Shown in pieces: positions 9,818 to 17,257 of a stretch of 64,000 nt of DNA (the first letter of the stretch is position 1; every line of letters begins with the position of its first letter). Below the pieces are notes generated by a model. The model did not search any database. It had not been told where the DNA came from and worked only from the letters and a program-made list of their open reading frames with translations. The stretch is from contig CABIZZ010000001.1 of assembly GCA_902363395.1 (NCBI GenBank), positions 1,240,001 through 1,304,000 on the forward strand. Reading direction: 5' to 3'. Source of the stretch: Streptococcaceae bacterium. GTDB taxonomy: Bacteria; Bacillota; Bacilli; Lactobacillales; Streptococcaceae. The translations under genes were made by a program, and so were the position numbers.

Positions 9818-10906
9818 ATGACACTAGCATTCCCACCGCTCTGGCAAGAGCAACTCAAAACCCTCGGCTTTGAGCAACTCACTGAAATCCAAGAACGCCT
9901 CTTTGAGCCGATCACCCAAGGGGAGAATGTGCTTGGAGTCAGCCCGACAGGAACTGGGAAGACTCTGGCCTATCTCTTCCCTAGTCTTCTCAAGCTAAAA
10001 CCTAAAAAAGCGCAACAATTGCTGATCCTCTCCCCCAATACAGAGTTGGCCGGACAAATCTTTGATGTCACTAAACAATGGGCAGAGCCTCTTGGACTCA
10101 GTGCTCAACTTTTCCTTTCTGGCTCTAGTCAAAAACGGCAAATCGAACGTCTCAAAAAAGGACCCGAAATTCTCATCGGAACTCCAGGCCGTATTTTTGA
10201 GTTGATCAAGCTCAAGAAAATCAAGATGATGAATGTCGATACCATCATCCTGGATGAATTTGACCAACTTTTCAGCGACTCTCAGTATCACTTTGTCGAC
10301 AAGATTTGCCACTACGCGCCACGAGATCATCAATTTATCTATATGAGTGCAACGACCAAGTTTGACCCAGAGCAAATCGAACCCAATACCCTGACCATTC
10401 AGGTAGAAGGGCAAAGCTTGGACAATATCCAGCACTTCTATATGGAAGTGGACAAGCGAGAAAAGGTCGAACTCCTCAGAAAACTATCCAATGTCGAAGA
10501 CTTTCGTGGCCTCGTTTTCTTCAATAGCTTGTCCGACCTAGGGAGCGCTGAAGAAAAACTCCAGTACCGAGAAGTCAGCGCTGTCTCACTTGCTAGTGAC
10601 GTCAACGTCAAGTTCCGGAAAGTCATTCTGGAACGCTTTAAAGACCATCAGTTGACACTCCTTCTGGCAACAGACTTGGTGGCGCGGGGTATTGATATCG
10701 ACTCACTAGAATGTGTCGTCAACTATGAAGTCCCTCGAGATGCCGAAACCTACATCCACCGATCTGGGCGTACCGGACGCATGGGCAAAGAAGGCTATGT
10801 CATCACCTTGGTTAGCCATCCAGAAGAATTAAAAAGCTTGAAAAAATTAACCCCTGTTCGTCCTTTGATCCTTAAGGGAGCTCAACTCTATATAGGGGAA
10901 GAATAA
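9818..10906 (+). CDS. DEAD-box RNA helicase with DEFD motif
   Basis: A 362-residue ATP-dependent RNA helicase core. Ordered motifs: Q-motif region (GFEQLTEIQ, about 17-25), Walker A SPTGTGKT, LSPNTELAGQ, IGTPGRI, DEFD in place of DEAD, MSATT, GLVFFNS, LLATDLVARGIDID and YIHRSGRTGRMG. The core lacks a C-terminal extension, so it is one of the short cold-shock or ribosome-assembly type helicases; the exact RNA target is unknown. Start ATG at 9818 lies one base after the previous stop, implying coupled translation. Confidence 0.9.
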   Translation: MTLAFPPLWQEQLKTLGFEQLTEIQERLFEPITQGENVLGVSPTGTGKTLAYLFPSLLKLKPKKAQQLLILSPNTELAGQIFDVTKQWAEPLGLSAQLFLSGSSQKRQIERLKKGPEILIGTPGRIFELIKLKKIKMMNVDTIILDEFDQLFSDSQYHFVDKICHYAPRDHQFIYMSATTKFDPEQIEPNTLTIQVEGQSLDNIQHFYMEVDKREKVELLRKLSNVEDFRGLVFFNSLSDLGSAEEKLQYREVSAVSLASDVNVKFRKVILERFKDHQLTLLLATDLVARGIDIDSLECVVNYEVPRDAETYIHRSGRTGRMGKEGYVITLVSHPEELKSLKKLTPVRPLILKGAQLYIGEE

Positions 10907-10909
10907 GAA

Positions 10910-10935
10910 AATCGTTCGTAGCATTACGAACGATT
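10910..10935. terminator. Hairpin after helicase gene, first of a duplicated pair
   Basis: AATCGTTCGTA and TACGAACGATT pair around GCAT directly after the helicase stop. It lacks a T run, unlike the near-identical hairpin at 11348-11377. The two copies bracket the structured repeat at 10960-11261. Confidence 0.7.
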
Positions 10936-10959
10936 CAGATTGAAGATAAAGTCATTTTT

Positions 10960-11261
10960 AAAACTTTCCTTAGGTGAGTACGGACGTCAGCGAACTTCGA
11001 AGAAGTTCCATGACTAAATTAAGATACAAAGGGCGTCTGCGAATAAAGTCAAAATAGGAAGTTTGACGCAGAATCTTTCGATTCTAGGAGAACTTATCTT
11101 TTTGACACAATCCGCAGCCCGTGTTCAATTAGTTTTGAGCCCCTTCGCTCTTTAATTTCCGGGCTCAGGCTAAAACAGTTCCCCAAACTGTTTTACTCTC
11201 AAAACTCCCGAGTGCCTGAATCAATAGTGTTTCAGGCACTTTTCTCACAGCGGAAAGTTTT
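10960..11261 (+). repeat. Structured interspersed repeat, copy A (long form)
   Basis: The ends are inverted: AAAACTTTCC-TTA-GGTGAG at the left, CTCAC-AGC-GGAAAGTTTT at the right. Inside are an AACTTC/GAAGTT hairpin, a TAGTTTTGAG/CTCAAAACT stem and a GTGCCTGAA/TTTCAGGCAC hairpin. Copies at 13534-13670 and 35744-35881 share the layout and much sequence. Copy A is longer because about 110 bases follow the first hairpin, and because the second stem holds a unit (11142-11195) resembling the 49-bp repeats after rpoD. The 12-bp direct repeat AAAGTCATTTTT lies just outside at 10948 and 11288. No protein frame is evident. Confidence 0.8.
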
Positions 11262-11347
11262 TCATATTTTTAAATAATTAAAAAATAAAAGTCATTTTTT
11301 GATAATCATCCAGTTTTTTTATGTAAAACAATAGTTTGTCTATATTC

Positions 11348-11380
11348 AAAATCGTTCGTAATACTACGAACGATTTTTTT
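11348..11380. terminator. Terminator of pgdA, second of a duplicated pair
   Basis: AAAATCGTTCGTA and TACGAACGATTTT pair around ATAC and end in a T run, giving a bidirectional terminator that abuts the pgdA stop codon. The arms are the same as those at 10910-10935. Confidence 0.85.
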
Positions 11381-12765
11381 TAATTACGATTGTAATAGAG
11401 GCGATGACTTTCCACTTGGTGGTTTAAAAGTTCATCAACCGTGACGATAGTGTAACCTTGCGATTGAAGGTATTCAATCACAGCTGGAAGAGCATTGATC
11501 GAAGTTTGGTGAATATCATGCATCAGGATAATTGATCCTGGTTTAACTTGTTTTTTCACCTCTGCTAAGATCGCTTCGGTGTTATGACTCTTCCAATCCA
11601 AGGTGTCCACATCCCACATGATAAAGGCTTGATCCACTGCATATTGAATGGCACTATTAATCGAGCCATAAGGAGGACGAGTAATCTTCGTTTGCACTCC
11701 TGTCACCTTTTGAATCACTTCTTTGGTATCCATGATTTCTTTTTGGGCTGACTCCAAAGGCAACTTAGTTAAGACAGGGTGGTTCCATGTATGGATCCCG
11801 ATTTCATGTCCTTCCTGACGGACCCGTTTAGCCACTTCCGGATAGGCAGAGACATTCTTCCCAAGCATAAAGAAAGTCGCTTTAACATGGTACTTGTTGA
11901 GGATATCTAGCGCTTGAGGAGTCGTCGATGGATCTGGACCATCATCAAAAGTCAAGGCAACCATCTTAGCGTGTCGTTGGGTTTGGTAGGCCTCATAAGC
12001 TTGAAGATCTCCTGGATTCAGGCGAGCAGAATCAATCACATCATAGAGCTTCGAAAGGGGGACATCGAAGGTTTCCATGCCCTCAATAGTAACTGGAAGG
12101 GTGATAGAAAGAACCCCTTGATTGTAGGTGAACTGCCAGCTTGCCATATCACTTGCTGAGACAGCCTGTATTAGCTCTTCAATTCGATCTTCCCCTAACT
12201 GTAGGAAGACCAGCTGAGAACGCAATTCTGTTAAGAGGGTTTCTTTGGCTAAATCAGCATCCGTAAACAATTGGGAGAATTGGAAGACCGTCCCCTCATC
12301 CGTTAGATAAAGGAGGGGAAGTTTGTCGATCCCTTCTTTGATGAACTTACCGTTTTTCCACTTGTACTGGGTCTTCTTCACCTGATAAGGGTGAACCCCG
12401 ACAAATGGGTCTTCTGAGCGTTCGGTATGGTAGAATAAAAGCTCTTTGGCTTGCTGATTCTTCTTCTCTTCTTGGGGAAGAGAGCCTACGTCAGCCAAAA
12501 TTCTCTCTTTGACCACTGCGATAGGTTCTTCGTTATTTTTCGGGTAGTAGGCAGCAACATAAGATTGACCGACCATTCCTTTTTGAAGAATGGTATCTTT
12601 GTCTTTTTCAACTGCTTCTTCTTCCTGGATTGCTTTGGAAAACTGTTGATTATAATTTTTGATAGCGCGTGCTTCCTCAATCTTCTGATAAGCAAGATAA
12701 ATCCCCCCGATGAAAAGGAGGTTGAGGAGGATGAGAATAAGTATTTTCAAGTAGGATTTCTTCAT
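11380..12765 (-). CDS. pgdA: Peptidoglycan N-acetylglucosamine deacetylase
   Basis: Cell-surface enzyme that deacetylates peptidoglycan GlcNAc, a modification known in streptococci to give lysozyme resistance. The 461-residue product has a short cytoplasmic tail and one membrane helix (about 6-25), an extracellular stalk domain, then a NodB polysaccharide-deacetylase domain: TFDDGPDPS with the catalytic Asp and metal Asp, HTWNHP with the metal histidines, RPPYGS, WDVDTLDW and the LMHDIH motif. Length and order match pneumococcal PgdA. It stands alone, convergent with the helicase gene. Confidence 0.93.
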   Translation of the reverse strand: MKKSYLKILILILLNLLFIGGIYLAYQKIEEARAIKNYNQQFSKAIQEEEAVEKDKDTILQKGMVGQSYVAAYYPKNNEEPIAVVKERILADVGSLPQEEKKNQQAKELLFYHTERSEDPFVGVHPYQVKKTQYKWKNGKFIKEGIDKLPLLYLTDEGTVFQFSQLFTDADLAKETLLTELRSQLVFLQLGEDRIEELIQAVSASDMASWQFTYNQGVLSITLPVTIEGMETFDVPLSKLYDVIDSARLNPGDLQAYEAYQTQRHAKMVALTFDDGPDPSTTPQALDILNKYHVKATFFMLGKNVSAYPEVAKRVRQEGHEIGIHTWNHPVLTKLPLESAQKEIMDTKEVIQKVTGVQTKITRPPYGSINSAIQYAVDQAFIMWDVDTLDWKSHNTEAILAEVKKQVKPGSIILMHDIHQTSINALPAVIEYLQSQGYTIVTVDELLNHQVESHRLYYNRN

Positions 12766-12902
12766 ACTCTTATTATAGCAATTTTATCACCAAAAAACAG
12801 TAGAAAACTCTAGAATCTAGAAAATAAGACCTAAAATATAGTAGGTGAATTAAAGTAGCTCAGTCCTATCTCCTGTAACTCAGTAGTAACCAATTTCAAG
12901 CA

Positions 12903-12937
12903 CAAAAAAAGAACAGATGTGGTAACACCTGCTCTTT
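12903..12937 (-). terminator. Terminator of the glyoxalase gene
   Basis: On the minus strand AAAGAGCAGGTGT pairs with ACATCTGTTCTTT (one or two wobble/mismatch positions) and is followed by a T run. Confidence 0.8.
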
Positions 12938-12959
12938 ATCACAAGTTATATGATGCTGA

Positions 12960-13346
12960 TTATAAGGACTTTTCACGAATCACTTCGACTTTGTAGCCAT
13001 CTGGGTCCACAATAAAGTAATAGTTTGGAAGCGTTCCTGGCAATCCTTTAGGATCTGTTACTTGGTAACCTTTTTCCTTATGCTCCGCATGAAGGGCTTC
13101 AAGGTCTGGCGTACTCAAGGCAACATGGGCAAAGCCATCTCCAATGACGTAAGGACCATGATCATAGTTGTAAGTTAATTCCAACTCATAGTCATCCCCT
13201 TCTAAACCAAGATAAACAATCGTAAATTTGTATTCAGGAAAATCTTTGCGACGCAATTCCTTAAAACCAAACGCATCTGCATAAAAGGCAATTGATTTTT
13301 CTAAATTCTCCACTCGCAAACAAGTGTGTAACATTTTTGAAGCCAT
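12960..13346 (-). CDS. gloA: Lactoylglutathione lyase-like glyoxalase
   Basis: VOC-superfamily protein of 128 residues starting MASKMLHTCLRVENLEKSIA. Likely metal ligands are His in MLHTCLRV (about residue 7), Glu in YELELTYN, His in FAHVALST and Glu in KVEVIRE, the glyoxalase I arrangement. It would detoxify methylglyoxal as its thiol hemiacetal. The start at 13346 is chosen because AGAGGTG lies just upstream; an in-frame start 11 codons earlier has no ribosome-binding site. Confidence 0.9.
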   Translation of the reverse strand: MASKMLHTCLRVENLEKSIAFYADAFGFKELRRKDFPEYKFTIVYLGLEGDDYELELTYNYDHGPYVIGDGFAHVALSTPDLEALHAEHKEKGYQVTDPKGLPGTLPNYYFIVDPDGYKVEVIREKSL

Positions 13347-13420
13347 ATGACACCTCTTTCTTTTTTTACTATTATACACTAGTCAGACGAAAATAGCGAT
13401 TATTTGAAATAGATGAAAAA

Positions 13421-13437
13421 GCTGAGGATTCCTCAGC
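13421..13437 (-). terminator. Displaced ciaH terminator hairpin
   Basis: On the minus strand GCTGAGG-AAT-CCTCAGC is followed by TTTTT. Its left arm and loop (GCTGAGGAATC) recur directly after the ciaH stop at 13700-13710, 262 bases upstream, with copy B of the structured repeat between them. Confidence 0.7.
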
Positions 13438-13533
13438 CTAAATTATCGAAAAACTTATGTTATATAAAATAAGCCAAGTTATTCTAAAAAATAAGAACAA
13501 CTCCTTATTATGAGCGCCATCCATGTAGGTTCT

Positions 13534-13670
13534 GAAACTTTCCGCCGTGAGAAAAGTGCTTGAAACAGTTATGTTTCAAGCACAGGGGAGTTTTGAAACC
13601 TTAGGTTCAAAACTAAGTCATGGAACTTCGTAGAAGTTCGCTGACGTCCCTTCTCACCTTTGGAAAATTT
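13534..13670 (-). repeat. Structured interspersed repeat, copy B
   Basis: Read on the minus strand, it shares GGACGTCAGCGAACTTC and GAAGTTCCATGAC with copy A, then an AGTTTTGAACC/GGTTTCAAAACT stem, a GTGCTTGAAACA/TGTTTCAAGCAC hairpin and the closing CTCACGGCGGAAAGTTTC. Outer arms are slightly mismatched (AAATTTTCC against GGAAAGTTT). It lies between the half and the full copy of the ciaH terminator. Confidence 0.8.
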
Positions 13671-13711
13671 TAGAAGTCTTTTGCTTCATCTAAGTTAAAG
13701 ATTCCTCAGCT

Positions 13712-15085
13712 TTACTTGTTTTTCGTTGATTTAGAAGTTGATTTCTTTTTACTGTCTGACTTGGTTGCTAGTTTCACTTCAAAAATAGCACCTTTCGGCT
13801 TGTTATCTCGAACAGTAATGGTACCATTAAAGGCTTCTACGATTTGCTTGGCTAAGGATAGGCCTAAACCAAAACCACCCTTTTGACGGGTCCGCGCCTT
13901 ATCCACTCGGTAGAATCGATCAAATATCCGTTTTTTATCTTCGTCTGCAATCCCTGGTCCATTATCCTCTACCCGAAGATAGAGATAGCGATCCTTGAAT
14001 TGGGCGACAAACCGTATCTTTCCTTCTTCCTCTGTGTATTTGAGGGCATTGTCATACAAAATAGTCATCAGCTGTTTCAGTAGGACCTTGTCAGACACCA
14101 GACTCCTTTCGACCTGATTCTCATACTCGAAGATTTTATCATTTTCCTCGGCAATGATTTCATAATTGGCAAAGGTTTGGTCGAAAAAAGAGGGAGGAAT
14201 TTCACAAAACTCAGGTTTAATCCCATCATCTCGACGGGCTAAGTTTAAGAGATTGGTCGTCAGTAAGCGCATATTGCGAACCTCATCCAAAGAGGAGGCG
14301 ATGTTCTCACTGGATTCCATGATCGTTGCCTCTGGTTTTCGAAACAGGGTTTCCAAACGATTTTGCAAAACGGCTAAAGGTGTCCGCAATTCATGAGAAG
14401 CATTTTCGACAAAAGCCTTCTGCCGATTCATACTCTCTAAGAGAGGTTTCACACTGATTTTAGCCAGAAAGATACTTGCAAAGAGGGAAATGCCCCAGAA
14501 GCAAATCATGACCAAGGCGATTTGGCTCTCGTGTTTTTCACTGGTCTGCTCCAACTGGCTGATATTGGTCATGATCACGGCATATTTCACCCCATCAATA
14601 TAATCATCGGGATCAATATCCACCAAATAAGCCCGATAGCTTTCCTTCTGCTTATAATGGTTGGTGATTTGAATCTGCTTGATCTTGTTTAAATAGCTGC
14701 GACTAAAGGTCACTGTTTTTAGATCCAGAAAACCATTATCCGTCGTCACATTTTCAAATTTATCATTCAAGAGGATGGCTGTACTATTAGAAGTGACCGA
14801 TGGTCTAGGGCCATCCTCGGGACCAGGTTCATCATCTTCTGGTCGGTTATCATCTGGTTCGTCTCTTCCCATCCCATTTCCTGTACGATTTGCCAAGCTA
14901 ATAATAGAATAACGATCTTTACTCAGCATCTTTAAATTTTCATCAACCGTTGTATAGAGACTTGACCGCATCACTTGAATAATAATCAAGGTCATGGTTG
15001 AGAAAATCAAGGTAAAGAGTCCGAAATAGCGGATGAAATAAGAAAAGTCATCCGCATTAACAGTTTTTTTAATTTTATTGAGCAT
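13712..15085 (-). CDS. ciaH: Sensor histidine kinase of the CiaRH system
   Basis: Membrane sensor of 457 residues. Helix 1 (about 18-39) and helix 2 (about 190-212) enclose the extracellular sensor domain. The dimerisation box [20 protein letters not shown] contains the phosphorylated His; the ATP-binding lid carries N-box [46 protein letters not shown]. Cytoplasmic regions are close to pneumococcal CiaH, whereas the extracellular part has an unusual acidic, Pro-rich stretch around residues 69-90. CiaH controls CiaR in cell-wall stress, competence and beta-lactam tolerance. It overlaps ciaR by 11 bases. Confidence 0.95.
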   Translation of the reverse strand: MLNKIKKTVNADDFSYFIRYFGLFTLIFSTMTLIIIQVMRSSLYTTVDENLKMLSKDRYSIISLANRTGNGMGRDEPDDNRPEDDEPGPEDGPRPSVTSNSTAILLNDKFENVTTDNGFLDLKTVTFSRSYLNKIKQIQITNHYKQKESYRAYLVDIDPDDYIDGVKYAVIMTNISQLEQTSEKHESQIALVMICFWGISLFASIFLAKISVKPLLESMNRQKAFVENASHELRTPLAVLQNRLETLFRKPEATIMESSENIASSLDEVRNMRLLTTNLLNLARRDDGIKPEFCEIPPSFFDQTFANYEIIAEENDKIFEYENQVERSLVSDKVLLKQLMTILYDNALKYTEEEGKIRFVAQFKDRYLYLRVEDNGPGIADEDKKRIFDRFYRVDKARTRQKGGFGLGLSLAKQIVEAFNGTITVRDNKPKGAIFEVKLATKSDSKKKSTSKSTKNK

Positions 15086-15749
15086 CTTTCAGAATGTACC
15101 CCACGCTACGCAATGTTTGGAGATTTTTTGCAAAGTCTGTTCCTTTTAACTTCTTACGAATCTTAGAAACATACACTTCGACAACCGAAATGGTCGTATC
15201 GCTATCAAATCCCCAAAGTCGATCAAAGATTTGTGTTTTTGGCAGGATAACATTTTGATTTTGAAGGAAATAGACCAAAAGATCAAATTCTTTCCCTAAT
15301 AGCTCCACTTCTTTCCCTTCAACAAGCGTAGAATTTGTCGAAAGATTAACGGTTACATTTCCATAAGATAGGGTATTTTCATTGACCTTACCAGAGCGTT
15401 TCAACAATGCTTGGATTCGCATCTTGAGTTCTTCTAGGTAGAATGGCTTGGTCAGGTAGTCATCTGCTCCCAACTCAAACCCATGACCCTTATCGTCCAA
15501 ACTCTCTTTGGCTGTCATGATCAATACTGGAGTGGAGACACCCTTATCTCTCAATTCTTTCAGAACTTGGAAACCATCTTTTTCAGGGAGCATGAGATCT
15601 AGCAAAATGAGGTCATAAATGCCACTTTCAGCCTCGTAAAGGCCTTCGTCTCCATCAAAGACCTGCATGACATCTGCAAAGTCATCTAAAAAATCAAATA
15701 CTGAATTAGACAGACCAAGGTCGTCTTCGACTAATAGAATCTTAATCAT
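15075..15749 (-). CDS. ciaR: Response regulator of the CiaRH system
   Basis: OmpR-family regulator of 224 residues. The receiver domain shows the acidic pair EDD (about 8-10), phosphoacceptor Asp in [13 protein letters not shown] (about 51), Thr in MTAKES and Lys in LTKPFY. The C-terminal winged helix ends with [10 protein letters not shown] and SVGYIL. CiaR binds the direct repeat NTTAAG-N5-WTTAAG, and a matching site lies near 16533, before the adjacent surface-protein gene. First gene of the ciaRH operon. Confidence 0.96.
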   Translation of the reverse strand: MIKILLVEDDLGLSNSVFDFLDDFADVMQVFDGDEGLYEAESGIYDLILLDLMLPEKDGFQVLKELRDKGVSTPVLIMTAKESLDDKGHGFELGADDYLTKPFYLEELKMRIQALLKRSGKVNENTLSYGNVTVNLSTNSTLVEGKEVELLGKEFDLLVYFLQNQNVILPKTQIFDRLWGFDSDTTISVVEVYVSKIRKKLKGTDFAKNLQTLRSVGYILKDAQ

Positions 15750-15803
15750 GTGTACTTCTCCTTCTCATTCTTCCACACAGGGATGATGAGTATTTTCTAC
15801 TCT

Positions 15804-15812
15804 ATTATAACA
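15804..15812 (-). promoter_or_regulatory. Extended -10 promoter of ciaRH
   Basis: On the minus strand TGTTATAAT is an extended -10, 55 bases upstream of the ciaR start. No CiaR-type TTAAG repeat is evident around it. Confidence 0.55.
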
Positions 15813-15861
15813 TGACAAGGCCTTATTCAGTAGCATTCAGATAGCGATTCCAACTTTTTTC

Positions 15862-16452
15862 TTAGCCTGCTGTCCCTGTCTCATCCTTTGATGAATTGTT
15901 TGTATTGCTAGACGATTTTTTCGAAGAGGATTTCTTGGAGGACTTTTTATTGGATTTCCCATTTTGTTGGTTGTCTTGTTGACCTTGAGGACCTCCATCT
16001 TGTGGTGGTTGGCCATTCCTATTCCCTTGTCCTGGTCCACCGTTTTGGCCATCTTGCGGGGGCATACCGCCTGGTCCTCCACCAAATCCATCTTGTCCTT
16101 GACCACCTTCTGGCCCCCCTCCTTGAGGAGGCTGACCATTCATTTGTCCTTGTCCTGGTCCACCATTTTGGCCATTGAAACCTTGAGCATTTGAAGGGCT
16201 ATTTTGATCCTTGCCCTGGCTATTTTGTCCTTGATGGTTTTGGGCAGGCTGGTTACTATTTTGTGTAGCTACTGCTGCTTGTTGGCGTTGTGGAGTCGTA
16301 TTGGCTGTCGCCAACATTCCCAAGCCAAATCCACCAGTCATTCCTATGACAAGTCCTCCTGTTGCTGCGGCAGTTACCCACCATTTAGGACTTTTCTTAA
16401 CGACAATCATTTTTTCAGTTCTTTCTTGCTTCTGTTCATTCGAAGTTTGCAT
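15862..16452 (-). CDS. Membrane-anchored Gly/Gln/Asn/Pro-rich low-complexity surface protein
   Basis: A 196-residue product with a charged N terminus, one membrane helix (about residues 27-51, small residues and Gly) and a long extracellular tail of Gly, Gln, Asn and Pro ending in a Lys/Ser-rich stretch. Two imperfect units around GQNGGPGQG-xxNGQPPQ-xGGP (about 38 residues apart) show internal duplication. No enzymatic domain and no LPXTG motif. AAGGAAATG lies before the ATG. It sits upstream of ciaR on the same strand and has a CiaR-type site in its promoter region. Function unknown; envelope association is inferred from the helix and composition. Confidence 0.75.
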   Translation of the reverse strand: MQTSNEQKQERTEKMIVVKKSPKWWVTAAATGGLVIGMTGGFGLGMLATANTTPQRQQAAVATQNSNQPAQNHQGQNSQGKDQNSPSNAQGFNGQNGGPGQGQMNGQPPQGGGPEGGQGQDGFGGGPGGMPPQDGQNGGPGQGNRNGQPPQDGGPQGQQDNQQNGKSNKKSSKKSSSKKSSSNTNNSSKDETGTAG

Positions 16453-16532
16453 TCTATCATTTCCTTATATTTTTATTTAAACAAGGCCTTTGTTTAGATA
16501 AGGATAGTTTACCGATTCTTCCTTAATTGTGA

Positions 16533-16549
16533 CTAAATTTTTTCTTAAA
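16533..16549 (-). promoter_or_regulatory. Candidate CiaR-binding direct repeat
   Basis: On the minus strand TTTAAG-AAAAA-ATTTAG matches the known CiaR consensus NTTAAG-N5-WTTAAG with one mismatch and the exact 5-base spacer. It lies about 80 bases upstream of the Gly/Gln-rich protein gene, which adjoins ciaRH; TAAACT about 21 bases further on could be its -10. Confidence 0.5.
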
Positions 16550-16597
16550 CTTTCCTAAAATGAGAAAGGAGACATTTGTCACAGCTGAATAGAGGAC

Positions 16598-16627
16598 TTG
16601 ACAGGCTTACCTTCTTTTTTGTAGAAT
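16598..16627 (+). promoter_or_regulatory. Promoter of bioY
   Basis: TTGACA (16598-16603) and TAGAAT (16622-16627) are separated by 18 bases. The -10 is immediately followed by the proposed BirA operator. Confidence 0.7.
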
Positions 16628-16657
16628 AGTTACCATAAAAACAAAGCGAGGTTTACT
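16628..16657 (+). promoter_or_regulatory. Candidate BirA operator before bioY
   Basis: AGTTACC, a 15-base spacer and GGTTTACT form an interrupted inverted repeat directly after the bioY -10. Biotin repressors of Firmicutes bind inverted GTTAAC-type half-sites 15 bases apart, so repression by the BirA encoded at 3019-3960 is likely. One half-site base differs from perfect symmetry. Confidence 0.6.
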
Positions 16658-16660
16658 GTT

Positions 16661-17203
16661 TTGAAAAAAATAGAATCAATGACATTAATTGCTCTTGGAG
16701 CAGCTTTGATTGCTGCCCTATCCCCTTTTACAATCCCACTTGGCCCCATTCCTATCACGCTTCAGACTTTAGCGATTGGATTGATCGCCAGCATCTACCG
16801 TCCAAAAGAAGCCACCCTTTCCGTTCTCATTTACCTCCTCTTAGGTGCCATTGGCCTCCCCGTCTTTGCAGGTGGTCACGGAGGCATCAGCTCCTTCTAC
16901 GGTCCCACTGCTGGTTTCCTTCTCTTCTTCCCTCTTCGAGCTTTGGTGACTTCTATCTTTGCTGGCCAAAAAGGACAACCCATTCGCATCTTCCTTGCTA
17001 ACGCTTTAGGGGAAGTCGTTCTCTTTATTGGGGGGGCCTTAGGTTTTATGCTCATTACCCACCAGAGTTTGGATCTCACCGTAAAACTGGTCGTCCTACC
17101 TTTTGTATTACCAGATTTGATTAAGATGACTTTGACAACGGTTTTCGCAGTTATTCTCTATCGCAATCTCAAACATCTCCCATATTTCAAAAAAGCAAAA
17201 TAA
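16661..17203 (+). CDS. bioY: BioY biotin transporter substrate-binding subunit
   Basis: Integral membrane S component of the energy-coupling-factor type biotin transporter, 180 residues with about six helices. The BioY signatures IPLGPIPITLQTLA (about 26-39) and GLPVFAGGHGG (about 64-74) are clear. The start is TTG at 16661, supported by GAGG about 10 bases upstream; the next ATG (16679) is too far from it and would remove part of the first helix. No ATPase or EcfT gene is beside it, so it probably uses the shared ECF module encoded elsewhere. Confidence 0.92.
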   Translation: MKKIESMTLIALGAALIAALSPFTIPLGPIPITLQTLAIGLIASIYRPKEATLSVLIYLLLGAIGLPVFAGGHGGISSFYGPTAGFLLFFPLRALVTSIFAGQKGQPIRIFLANALGEVVLFIGGALGFMLITHQSLDLTVKLVVLPFVLPDLIKMTLTTVFAVILYRNLKHLPYFKKAK

Positions 17204-17255
17204 AAACTCTTAGAGAGGCCTACAAACCTGCAGGTTCCTCTCTAGGAGCTTTTTT
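17204..17255. terminator. Bidirectional terminator between bioY and pepN
   Basis: CTCTTAGAGAGG and CCTCTCTAGGAG pair around a loop containing ACCTGCAGGT, with A- and T-rich flanks on both sides. Confidence 0.8.
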
Positions 17256-17257
17256 CT

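Noticed and set aside
9454..9915. 153-codon minus-strand frame
   Set aside because: Lies opposite the oxidoreductase and helicase genes, which have full motif support.
16000..16200. Short repeated units resembling a CRISPR array
   Set aside because: The repeats are in frame and encode the Gly/Gln/Pro tail; spacing is irregular and no cas genes are near.
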